Positions 7,033 through 13,478 of a stretch of 13,628 nucleotides of DNA are shown piece by piece (the first letter of the stretch is position 1; each line of letters starts with the position of its first letter). The translations under genes and the position numbers were made by a program. This DNA is from Oscillospiraceae bacterium (GTDB taxonomy: Bacteria > Bacillota > Clostridia > Oscillospirales > Ruminococcaceae), in the NCBI GenBank assembly GCA_031281115.1, contig JAITFV010000019.1, forward strand, positions 1 to 13,628, in the 5' to 3' direction. Below the pieces are notes generated by a model that ran no database searches, was not told where the DNA came from, and was given only the letters and a program-made list of their open reading frames with translations.

Positions 7033-9006
7033 TTACCCCTCGTAATATTCAAATGTTATGAAAATAGTTTCTATGCGCGCCGAAGTGTAATTTATGAGAG
7101 GTACCGGCGAAGCATCCGCCATATCAATTCCTGCCGGAACTCTGGCTTCGGAAGGCGGTTCACCGCTCCATTCGCCGTCGGAGAAGGTACGAACCCACTC
7201 GTTGTAGAGATTAACTCTGGCGGTAACGGGATTATCGTTCGTGGTATACGGAACGCCTTCGAGTTCAGCAGGTTCGCCGTTAATCAGTACTTCGGTAATT
7301 TCCATGATGTACCCGGGCCACAGGGTTTCGGCATTTACTATTCCGATTGCGGAGAAAGCGGTGCCTGTAACAAAACCGCCCGGTACCCCTGTGAAATCAA
7401 GTCCTACCGTATACGTACCCGGACCGGTAACTTTAATGTCGTGCGTAATTAAACCGCCTGCCTTCTGCTCCGGTCTGTAGTCGTCGCCCACACTGTAGCT
7501 TACAGTGTAATCGCTGCTGTGGAACATGAGCCAGGCATATGCCTCATCAGTCGTGAAGATAAGCTGCGGTCTTTCGGCTGCGAGCGCGAGATTATTCGCC
7601 ATACTTGCCTCAGCGGCAGCGATGATGTCTTCGGCAGAACGTCCCTCTTTTGCCGCTTCCCTGCTGACAAATAAATCATGAATTTCATCAGCGACTATTC
7701 TGAGTGTATCGTTTCTGTCGAACAGGCGCCTGTTCCGCGGAGTGTATCCCGTGTCCCATAAAATAGGCGCAAAACCGTGCTTATCGCTGTTATCAAGGAA
7801 GTTGGTAAAGAATTTAAGTCTGTCGGGACCATCGTTGTCAAGCACACCCCACTCGCCGAGAATAACGCCGAAACCTTGGTCAGTGAACTTCGTCAGACTG
7901 CCGAGGAGGTCGTTCATTTGCTCAACCTCGCTGATACTCCCCCAGGCTTCTATGCCCGAAATATCGCCGCAGTAACTCCAAGGCGTGTAATAATGTACGG
8001 AAAGCAGTGTTCTGTTCGCAGGGTCGGACGGCAGTATGAATCTGCTGTCCAATGTTTTCTCAACGTCTGTGCAGTAACCTTTTGTGACTAAGAAGCGGTT
8101 GGGATTATTTCCTCCGGAGTCGCGAATCAAGTCAACAAAATACTGCGCTTTTTGATTAAGCAATGCGTAACATTCATCTGTTGTAAGTACACCTCGGACG
8201 TCGCCCGTGAAGCCGGTAGGGTCGTTGAAACGGTCGCCCCATTCTTCGTTGGAAGCTTCAAACATCAGACGATAATCGTAATCTTCAAAATAGTCGGCAA
8301 CCTGTGTCCACATAGCTGTGTAAATATCCCACGCGGCATCGCGCAGCGCAGGGTCTTCCGCTCCGAACATACTCCACCAGCCGTGGTCCCAGTGCGCGTT
8401 AATCATGACATACATGTCTTCATTAAGCGCATAGTTTACGATTTCCTCCACGCGCTCCAAGTATCTCGGGTCAATTGTATAATCCCAGTTATCAATATCC
8501 ATGTCGTACCCGACAGCGAACATCATAGCGTTCGTCCATGCAACGGGGATACGCAGAGTCTTGAATCCGGCGTTTCTCATGCCGGTTATCATTGCTTGAG
8601 TTGTGACAGGGTTTCCCCACATCTGCTCATAAACGCTCGGTTCGCGTCCGGGAGCGCGGTTCGCTGCGCCTGCGGCTTCCATGGTGTTTCCGAGGTTAAT
8701 GCCGTAGCCCATTAAACGCGCCATCTCTGTTGAAGAAGCGTTCGCTAAATCAATTTCTTCTGCGGTTCCTACTGTATCGGCAAGCATATTCTGAAAGTAT
8801 GTACTTTCCATAGTAATCATAATTAATTCCGGTTCATCTTCAATTCCGGCAGATTCAATGTTAGCGGGTTCATCTGCCGGTTCCTCTTTATGTTCGGATT
8901 CAACTGTTAATTGTCCGTCGGGTTCAGGCTCGGATGTACCGCAAGCGCCGAGAAGGATTATAAACGTTAAAAAAATTGACAGCAAAGATTTACGAAACAT
9001 TTTCAC
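7033..9006 (-). CDS. Secreted GH5 endo-beta-1,4-glucanase lipoprotein (GH5_4-like) with C-terminal binding domain
   Basis: A 657-residue lipoprotein: signal peptide with lipobox LLGAC (Cys22), an acidic linker (about 23-90), a GH5 catalytic barrel (about 95-450) and a C-terminal beta-rich domain (about 495-657). Catalytic signatures are GINLGNT (102-108), WGNP and FKTLRIPVAW (Arg152), AHWDHGWW (His205), acid/base Glu254 in FEASNEEWG, VHYYTPW (His338) and nucleophile Glu385 in VILGEWG. This pattern suggests subfamily GH5_4, which includes many xyloglucan and mixed-linkage glucanases. The GTG at 9006 is preferred over the ATG six bases later because AAAGGA lies eight bases upstream. It should cut polysaccharide at the cell surface. 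The terminal domain resembles the fold region of the protein encoded next door. Confidence 0.92.
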   Translation of the reverse strand: MKMFRKSLLSIFLTFIILLGACGTSEPEPDGQLTVESEHKEEPADEPANIESAGIEDEPELIMITMESTYFQNMLADTVGTAEEIDLANASSTEMARLMGYGINLGNTMEAAGAANRAPGREPSVYEQMWGNPVTTQAMITGMRNAGFKTLRIPVAWTNAMMFAVGYDMDIDNWDYTIDPRYLERVEEIVNYALNEDMYVMINAHWDHGWWSMFGAEDPALRDAAWDIYTAMWTQVADYFEDYDYRLMFEASNEEWGDRFNDPTGFTGDVRGVLTTDECYALLNQKAQYFVDLIRDSGGNNPNRFLVTKGYCTDVEKTLDSRFILPSDPANRTLLSVHYYTPWSYCGDISGIEAWGSISEVEQMNDLLGSLTKFTDQGFGVILGEWGVLDNDGPDRLKFFTNFLDNSDKHGFAPILWDTGYTPRNRRLFDRNDTLRIVADEIHDLFVSREAAKEGRSAEDIIAAAEASMANNLALAAERPQLIFTTDEAYAWLMFHSSDYTVSYSVGDDYRPEQKAGGLITHDIKVTGPGTYTVGLDFTGVPGGFVTGTAFSAIGIVNAETLWPGYIMEITEVLINGEPAELEGVPYTTNDNPVTARVNLYNEWVRTFSDGEWSGEPPSEARVPAGIDMADASPVPLINYTSARIETIFITFEYYEG

Positions 9007-9032
9007 TAAAACATTCCTTTCAAATTAAGCAC

Positions 9033-9066
9033 AAGGTGCAGCCGGCGCGCTGCGCCGGTTACACCC
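9033..9066 (-). other. GC-rich intergenic hairpin
   Basis: A perfect stem CCGGCGC-GCT-GCGCCGG (9042-9058) is extended by GGTG/CACC (9035-9038 and 9062-9065) across mismatches. It lies between the surface protein stop and the GH5 ribosome binding site. No U-run follows on the minus strand, so it is more likely a stability or processing element than a terminator, allowing the two genes to be expressed at different levels from one message. Confidence 0.65.
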
Positions 9067-9078
9067 TGTATAATAAAA

Positions 9079-9843
9079 TTATTTCTTCTTTGCGGCTGCG
9101 ATGATGATTGTAATGATTCCTACAACCGCAGCTGCGATTGCGATTATAATCCAAGCAGGGAAGCCGCCGTCGCTGCTTGCCTCAGGATTTGCACTTTCGT
9201 TATTCATCGGTGGCGGTGCAACTTCACCATCTTCGCCTGCTTCATATTCGCCGTCTTCTTCTCCTGCCTCGTCAGATATGGGAGTTTCAACGGGAGCAAG
9301 CGCGAAAGCGCTGAAATCCGGTCTCGGGTCGCCGTATTCAACAAACGCCATTACTACTTCTAAAGTGGAAAAGTCACCGATTCTCTCGTGTGATATCACC
9401 ACCGGGTCGCTCGCCCAGCCGTTAGTAAGCGAAATGCGGATTCCGCCCTCGCCGCGTTCGTTGCTGACTTCGATATTATCTTCATTGAACATAACGTTTC
9501 TTTCGCCGTCTACTGTGATTCTTTCTATATAAGCATCAAGTCCGGCGGCAGATACGTCCATATCCGTCTGCACAACTGTTATAAAGCCCCATGAAGCTTC
9601 TCCGTGCGTGTTAGTTTCGCCGCCGAGGTCAACCATAACAGAAAACGGCGCACCTATCGTAAACGCAGTTGGGAATTCGTCAAACCTCACCCATTCCATT
9701 TCGCCCTCTTCGTCATAAAACGTTCCGCCGATGATTGCGTTGCCGCCGTCCGGTTCAACTTCGGCGAACGCCGCTGTCGAAGCGAGCATAAATATACTGA
9801 TTAAAACTGCAAGAATTGCTGCAAAGCATTTTGATTTTTTCAT
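9079..9843 (-). CDS. Membrane-anchored surface protein with carbohydrate-binding-like domain
   Basis: A 254-residue protein with no enzyme motif. Residues 1-27 form a signal peptide ending AFA. A beta-rich domain (about 58-170) contains the pattern YIERITVDGE followed by RISLTNGW. The GH5 C-terminal domain has the parallel pattern YIMEITEVLINGE followed by RVNLYNEW. A very acidic, Pro-containing linker (about 185-225) leads to a final hydrophobic helix (228-251) and AKKK, which anchors it in the membrane with the domain outside. I choose the ATG at 9843 because GGAGGAG lies six bases upstream; an ATG at 9858 overlaps that site. As first gene of the operon it probably displays a glycan-binding domain. 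A plain structural surface role is possible. Confidence 0.75.
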   Translation of the reverse strand: MKKSKCFAAILAVLISIFMLASTAAFAEVEPDGGNAIIGGTFYDEEGEMEWVRFDEFPTAFTIGAPFSVMVDLGGETNTHGEASWGFITVVQTDMDVSAAGLDAYIERITVDGERNVMFNEDNIEVSNERGEGGIRISLTNGWASDPVVISHERIGDFSTLEVVMAFVEYGDPRPDFSAFALAPVETPISDEAGEEDGEYEAGEDGEVAPPPMNNESANPEASSDGGFPAWIIIAIAAAVVGIITIIIAAAKKK

Positions 9844-9916
9844 AAAAATCTCCTCCATAAAATTAAATGATTATCTTGTGCAAACAGATTCTCAAAAATC
9901 TGTCCACTTAAAACTA

Positions 9917-9945
9917 AATATACCACAAGTTTATTTTTCTGTCAA
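9917..9945 (-). promoter_or_regulatory. Sigma-A promoter of the polysaccharide operon
   Basis: On the minus strand a perfect TTGACA (9940-9945) and TATATT (9917-9922) are separated by exactly 17 bases. The expected transcript starts near 9910. Its leader contains a small hairpin, CAGATT/AATCTG (9885-9902), before the GGAGGAG of the surface protein gene. No equally good promoter is seen inside the operon down to position 1. Confidence 0.85.
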
Positions 9946-10011
9946 TAGATTTCAGCTCGAAATACAAAATATTATGCAATATGACGAATAAATTTACATA
10001 TTTAAAAAGAC

Positions 10012-10040
10012 TTGTAAAATTTTTCCTGATAGTGTATACT
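10012..10040 (+). promoter_or_regulatory. Promoter of the NifU-like/GGGtGRT operon
   Basis: TTGTAA (10012-10017) and TATACT (10035-10040) are separated by 17 bases. It diverges from the polysaccharide promoter, with about 66 bp between the two -35 boxes, so the intergenic space could host shared regulation, but no clear operator is visible. Confidence 0.75.
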
Positions 10041-10081
10041 TAAAAGGCAAATCAAATTTCACAAGAAAGGACATGAAACGA

Positions 10082-10774
10082 ATGTTATATTCACACGAAG
10101 TAGAGCAAATGTGCGTGGTCGCGAAAGGCGCGTGTCACGGACCTGCGCCGATTCCGCAGGAAGGCAAGTGGACAAAAGCGTATGAAATCAAGGACATCAG
10201 CGGGCTTACGCACGGCGTAGGCTGGTGCGCGCCGCAGCAGGGCTGCTGCAAGCTGACCCTAAATGTTAAGAACGGCATTATTGAGGAAGCTTTGATTGAA
10301 ACACTGGGTTGCTCCGGCATGACTCACTCGGCAGCTATGGCGGGGGAAATTATGCCCGGAAAAACTATTCTCGAAGCCATGAACACGGATTTGGTCTGCG
10401 ATGCGATTAATGTCGCGATGAGGGAATTGTTCCTGCAGATTATTTACGGGCGCAGCCAGACGGCGTTTTCCGAGGGTGGGCTGCCAATCGGCGCAGGACT
10501 TGAAGACCTTGGAAAAGGGCTTCGCTCACAGGTAGGCACGGTTTTTTCCACGCAGGCGAAAGGCGTGCGTTACATGGAAATGGCAGAAGGTTATATAAAC
10601 AAGCTCGCTCTTGACAAAAACGGCGAGGTGATTGGCTACGAGTTCGTGAAAGTCGGGCAGATGCTTGAAGCGATTCGCAAAGGCAAGAGCCCCGATGAAG
10701 CCTATAAAGCAAACATAGGCACATACGGCAGATATAACGATGCAGCGGGATACATTGACCCGAGAGAGGAGTGA
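10082..10774 (+). CDS. NifU/IscU-like iron-sulfur cluster assembly scaffold protein
   Basis: A 230-residue soluble protein. The section from about 48 to 100 reads like the IscU/NifU N-terminal fold: GWCAPQQGCCKLTL, then NGIIEEALIETLGCSGM and a GKTILEAM helix. Cys49, Cys55/56 and Cys77 are candidate cluster ligands; the later third cysteine of classical IscU is not evident in an equivalent place. The C-terminal 80 residues are particular to this group. I prefer the ATG at 10082 because AAAGGA is 10 bases away, against one base for the ATG at 10073. The stop lies five bases before the start of the GGGtGRT gene, so the two are probably translationally coupled. The family annotation is solid; the actual reaction is not established by sequence. 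Confidence 0.82.
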   Translation: MLYSHEVEQMCVVAKGACHGPAPIPQEGKWTKAYEIKDISGLTHGVGWCAPQQGCCKLTLNVKNGIIEEALIETLGCSGMTHSAAMAGEIMPGKTILEAMNTDLVCDAINVAMRELFLQIIYGRSQTAFSEGGLPIGAGLEDLGKGLRSQVGTVFSTQAKGVRYMEMAEGYINKLALDKNGEVIGYEFVKVGQMLEAIRKGKSPDEAYKANIGTYGRYNDAAGYIDPREE

Positions 10775-10779
10775 GGCAG

Positions 10780-11787
10780 ATGAGTAATATAAAATTTGAA
10801 GGTCAGAACAGAAGACAAGGCAAAATTGATGCTTGTCTGAAAGAATACGGTTTTGCAAGTCTTGAGGCGGCGCGGGATTTATGTTTAGAAAAAGGCATAA
10901 ACGTAGAAGAAATCGTTAAAGGCGTGCAGCCGATTGCATTTGAAAACGCGACCTGGGCATATACGCTCGGCACGGCAATCGCGGTTAAAACCGGTAAAAC
11001 CAACGCCGCGGAAGCAGCAGCCACTATAGGAATCGGCTTGCAGGCGTTCTGCATTCCCGGCTCTGTCGCTGAAAACCGCGATGTGGGCATCGGTCACGGA
11101 AACCTCGGCGCTATGCTGCTTGAAGAGGACAACAAGTGCTTTTGTTTCTTAGCGGGACATGAAAGCTTCGCGGCGGCAGAGGGCGCAATCGGCATTGCGC
11201 GCACAGCGAATAAAGCAAGGAAAGAACCGCTGCGCGTAATTCTGAACGGCTTAGGCAAAGACGCAGCTTATATTATCTCAAGAATCAACGGTTTTACTTA
11301 CGTTGAAACCGAATATGATATTCCGTCCGATAATCTTAAAATCGTAAAAGAAGTCGCTTTCTCGGACGGCGATAAAGCTAAGGTTAAAGTTTACGGCTGT
11401 GATGATGTTTGCGAGGGCGTAGCGGTAATGAAGCATGAGCACGTAGAGGTGAGCATTACGGGCAACTCCACAAATCCCACGAGATTCCAGCATCTTGTTG
11501 CGGGAACTTATAAAAAATGGGCGACTGAGCATGATATGAAATACTTCTCGGTAGCTTCAGGCGGCGGCACGGGCAGAACGCTCCACGCTGATAATATGGC
11601 GGCAGGCCCTGCTTCCTACGGCATGACGGATTCCATGGGCAGAATGCACGGCGATGCACAATTCGCGGGAAGCTCGAGCGTTCCGGCGCACGTTGAGATG
11701 ATGGGCTTAATCGGCATGGGGAATAACCCGATGGTGGGCGCGACTGTCGCGTGTGCGGTGGCAATCAGCGAGGCGTTTAAGGTGTAA
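10780..11787 (+). CDS. GGGtGRT family protein
   Basis: A 335-residue soluble protein bearing the signature SVASGGGTGRTLHADN (GGGTGRT at 261-267) that names the family, plus other hallmarks: VQPIAFENATWAYTLGTAIA (49-68), CIPGSVAENRDVGIGHGNLG (91-110) and the C-terminal SSSVPAHVEMMGLIGMGNNP. Length matches the family. The start at 10780 has GAGGAG eight bases upstream. It is regularly found beside a NifU-like scaffold gene in Clostridia and Bacteroidetes. Function is unknown; Gly-rich loops suggest a ligand- or nucleotide-binding role, and the partner suggests a link to iron-sulfur metabolism, but both are inference. Confidence 0.88.
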   Translation: MSNIKFEGQNRRQGKIDACLKEYGFASLEAARDLCLEKGINVEEIVKGVQPIAFENATWAYTLGTAIAVKTGKTNAAEAAATIGIGLQAFCIPGSVAENRDVGIGHGNLGAMLLEEDNKCFCFLAGHESFAAAEGAIGIARTANKARKEPLRVILNGLGKDAAYIISRINGFTYVETEYDIPSDNLKIVKEVAFSDGDKAKVKVYGCDDVCEGVAVMKHEHVEVSITGNSTNPTRFQHLVAGTYKKWATEHDMKYFSVASGGGTGRTLHADNMAAGPASYGMTDSMGRMHGDAQFAGSSSVPAHVEMMGLIGMGNNPMVGATVACAVAISEAFKV

Positions 11788-11812
11788 GAACCTGTCAATT
11801 CGCTATAAAATC

Positions 11813-11866
11813 GTAACAAATCCCCATTCTCTTGAAAGAAGAAAAGGGGATTTGTTACATTTTTTA
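11813..11866 (+). terminator. Bidirectional intrinsic terminator
   Basis: A perfect 13-bp stem GTAACAAATCCCC/GGGGATTTGTTAC (11813-11825 and 11846-11858) with a 20-nt loop is followed on the plus strand by a run of six T. The minus-strand exit reads GATTTTATAG, a weaker U-tract. It lies between the convergent GGGtGRT and CAP-domain genes and probably serves both. Confidence 0.88.
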
Positions 11867-11879
11867 TACTTTCATGGAA

Positions 11880-12719
11880 TTAGCCTGTGAAAAGCTGTCC
11901 CCAGCCTGTGCCGTTTTTTCCTACGCCCATGTGCGTGTAGTTGGGATTAAGGATGTTGGCACGGTGTCCCGATGAATTCATCCATGCGTCAACCACGGAT
12001 TTCGAGCTGTTAAAGCCCCGTGCAATGTTTTCGCCGCAAATATTGTAACTGATGCCGAATTCGTTAAATACAGTCATCCAGCTTGTTCTGTTCGGGCGGG
12101 TGTGCGAAAAACGGCGCAGAACTTCCCCGGCGCGCACTTCGGCAGCGGCGCAGAGATTTTCGTCAAGTTCAAGAGCGGAAAGACCCCTGCTCGTTCTCTC
12201 TTCATTTACAAGTTTCAAAACTTCCTCGGCATATGTAGAGCAAACCCGATTAGGTTCGGTGATTTCCGGGGGTTCGATTTCGGGAGTTTTCACGGGTTCG
12301 CAGTTGTTTGCCGTACAGGCGATGTTCGTGTTACAATTGTTGTTTTCGGGCAGGCAGTTGTTGCTTACAGGCGGGCAATTGTTGCTTACAGGCGGGCAGT
12401 TGTTGCTTGTAGGTGGGCAGTTGTTGTTTGTGAGCTGACAATCAGCATCGCTTGGTGTACAGTTATTGCCGCCAAATACTGTGTTTCTTCCGGTAAAAAA
12501 ATTGGTAACTGGGCAGCTTGAATTATTATTTGCCGTGCTGTTGTTCCCTCCGCCGAAGAACGAGAAGAAGCTTCCGAACGGGCTGCCGCTGTTATTACCC
12601 ATAGCTCTGTTAAAAAGGCTTGTCAGAGGACATGACGCCGATGCGGTAATACCCGTGCCTGTGATAAGTAACGTGAAAATTATGCTTGTTATTAATGTCA
12701 GTTTAAGTGATTTTTTCAT
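11880..12719 (-). CDS. Secreted CAP-domain (SCP/YkwD-like) protein with Cys/Asn/Pro repeat linker
   Basis: A 279-residue secreted protein. Residues 1-28 form a signal peptide ending ASA. Residues 29-145 are low-complexity, rich in Asn, Cys, Gly and Phe, with tandem NNCPPVS-like heptads. The CAP domain (about 162-279) has VCSTYAEEVLKLVNEERTSR, FSHTRPNRTSW (His206), CGENIA (Glu230) and GHRANILNPNYTHMGVG (His252), the residues expected in the CAP cavity. It ends at GWGQLFTG, close to the normal C-terminus. The ATG at 12719 is chosen because GGAGG lies six bases upstream. Bacterial CAP proteins are often extracellular with an unproven biochemical role; the Cys-rich linker may form disulfides or bind metal, which is inference. 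Confidence 0.88.
   Translation of the reverse strand: MKKSLKLTLITSIIFTLLITGTGITASASCPLTSLFNRAMGNNSGSPFGSFFSFFGGGNNSTANNNSSCPVTNFFTGRNTVFGGNNCTPSDADCQLTNNNCPPTSNNCPPVSNNCPPVSNNCLPENNNCNTNIACTANNCEPVKTPEIEPPEITEPNRVCSTYAEEVLKLVNEERTSRGLSALELDENLCAAAEVRAGEVLRRFSHTRPNRTSWMTVFNEFGISYNICGENIARGFNSSKSVVDAWMNSSGHRANILNPNYTHMGVGKNGTGWGQLFTG
12353..12436 (-). repeat. 21-bp tandem repeat coding for NNCPPxS heptads
   Basis: Four 21-bp units start at 12353, 12374, 12395 and 12416; the first three are nearly identical and the last has diverged. They lie in frame inside the CAP-protein gene, each encoding a seven-residue unit of the NNCPPVS type. Slippage during replication could change the copy number without breaking the frame. 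Confidence 0.85.
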
Positions 12720-12787
12720 TTGAACCTCCAATAATACTCGGTTTTATACCGGTTTTTCCCGGCATATTAGTTAGCTGTGCTAAACAT

Positions 12788-12816
12788 ATGATACCAAAAT
12801 AACCTTTGTTTGTCAA
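12788..12816 (-). promoter_or_regulatory. Promoter of the CAP-domain gene
   Basis: On the minus strand TTGACA (12811-12816) and TATCAT (12788-12793) are spaced by 17 bases. The short inverted repeat TTAGC-TGT-GCTAA (12771-12783) overlaps the expected transcription start and could be an operator or a 5' hairpin. Confidence 0.82.
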
Positions 12817-12897
12817 GGTAAAATCGGGGTTTTTCTTTATGCAAATAATTACAAAAATGGAAAATTGAAATTAAATTAAAAATATTTACCTAAACAC

Positions 12898-12926
12898 TTG
12901 ACAAGGCAAGGGTAAAAGTGTATAAT
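12898..12926 (+). promoter_or_regulatory. Consensus promoter of the tRNA operon
   Basis: A perfect TTGACA (12898-12903) and a perfect TATAAT (12921-12926) are separated by 17 bases, and the first tRNA begins 33 bases after the -10 box. This is the strength expected for a stable-RNA promoter. Confidence 0.93.
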
Positions 12927-12958
12927 GTAATAGTTGCTGATAAAAAGCGGCATAAAGT

Positions 12959-13031
12959 GGGAGTATAGCTCAGCTGGGAGAGCATCTGCCTTACAAGCAG
13001 GGGGTCACAGGTTCGAGCCCTGTTACTCCCA
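12959..13031 (+). tRNA. tRNA-Val (anticodon TAC)
   Basis: A 73-nt cloverleaf: acceptor stem GGGAGTA/TACTCCC with discriminator A, D-arm AGCTCAGCTGGGAGAGC, anticodon loop CTTACAA with TAC at 12992-12994, and T-arm CAGGTTCGAGCCCTG. The 3' CCA is not encoded; the next bases are TCG. Confidence 0.97.
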
Positions 13032-13056
13032 TCGCAGGGACAACATTTCCTGCTGA

Positions 13057-13130
13057 GGTCCGGTAGTTCAGTTGGTTAGAACGCCAGCCTGTCACGCTGG
13101 AGGTCGAGGGTTCGAGTCCCTTCCGGATCG
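13057..13130 (+). tRNA. tRNA-Asp (anticodon GTC)
   Basis: A 74-nt cloverleaf: acceptor GGTCCGG/CCGGATC with one G-U pair and discriminator G, D-arm AGTTCAGTTGGTTAGAAC, anticodon GTC at 13091-13093, and T-arm GAGGGTTCGAGTCCCTT. CCA is not encoded. A short hairpin (GCAGG/CCTGC, 13034-13053) fills the spacer after tRNA-Val and may aid processing. Confidence 0.97.
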
Positions 13131-13262
13131 GCGGTCGGCAATTGTCAGTTATTCACCGGTGTTGAGTCTGTGCATCTCAATCGGCAGAGCAATAGAATGA
13201 AAAGCGGTTTACTCAGCACCTGCAGCTGACGCATAACCGCCTTTATTTATAGCTATCACAGG
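13131..13262 (+). other. Unclassified structured stretch with tRNA D-arm-like fragment
   Basis: No gene is visible here. Complementary segments are GTCAG/CTGAC (13144-13148 and 13226-13230), GGTGTTGAGT/ACTCAGCACC (13158-13167 and 13211-13220, one G-U pair) and GCGGTT/AACCGC (13204-13209 and 13235-13240) enclosing TCAGC/GCTGA. The last two pairings exclude the first two unless a pseudoknot forms. The piece at 13174-13192 (ATCTCAATCGGCAGAGCAA) closely resembles a tRNA D-arm, and a TGAAAA at 13198-13203 resembles a tRNA-Phe anticodon loop, but acceptor and T-arm are missing. It is cotranscribed with the tRNAs. It may be a decayed tRNA or a separate RNA. Confidence 0.45.
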
Positions 13263-13293
13263 ACAAGCCCCATCAACACAGGGCTTGTTTTTT
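13263..13293 (+). terminator. Intrinsic terminator of the tRNA operon
   Basis: The stem ACAAGCCC/GGGCTTGT (13263-13270 and 13281-13288) with a 10-nt loop is followed by an uninterrupted T-run to 13293, a textbook factor-independent terminator on the plus strand. Confidence 0.92.
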
Positions 13294-13313
13294 CGTTGTT
13301 TGACACCAGATAT

Positions 13314-13348
13314 TCCCACAAAAAAAGCCGTAAAAAATTTACGGCTTT
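13314..13348 (-). terminator. Possible minus-strand terminator hairpin
   Basis: The inverted repeat AAAGCCGTAAA/TTTACGGCTTT (13324-13348, 3-nt centre) is followed on the minus strand by an uninterrupted T-run. The upstream minus-strand sequence within the window (13349-13628) holds no convincing gene, so it would end a very short transcript or guard against antisense reading. It may also act weakly in the plus direction. Confidence 0.5.
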
Positions 13349-13478
13349 AATCTGTCCGGTGAAGTTCCAAAATCAAAATTTAAAAAATACCTCTTATAAA
13401 ATTCGCCGTTTTGTCAATATTAAAAGTATGCAAATGCTTTGACGGGCTTGCATAAGAAAGATAAATCGGAGTAAATTT

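Noticed and set aside
7500..7688. 62-codon minus-strand ORF and similar short frames within the GH5 gene
   Set aside because: These are out-of-frame shadows of the GH5 coding sequence, with no start signals of their own.
12353..12436. CRISPR-like array
   Set aside because: The 21-bp units are contiguous with no spacers, lie in frame in a secreted protein gene and encode a heptapeptide repeat.
13405..13470. Sigma-A or sporulation promoter for the right-edge gene
   Set aside because: TTGTCA (13411) and TTGACG (13439) have no acceptable -10 box at 16-18 bases, and no sigma-F/G pair has proper spacing.
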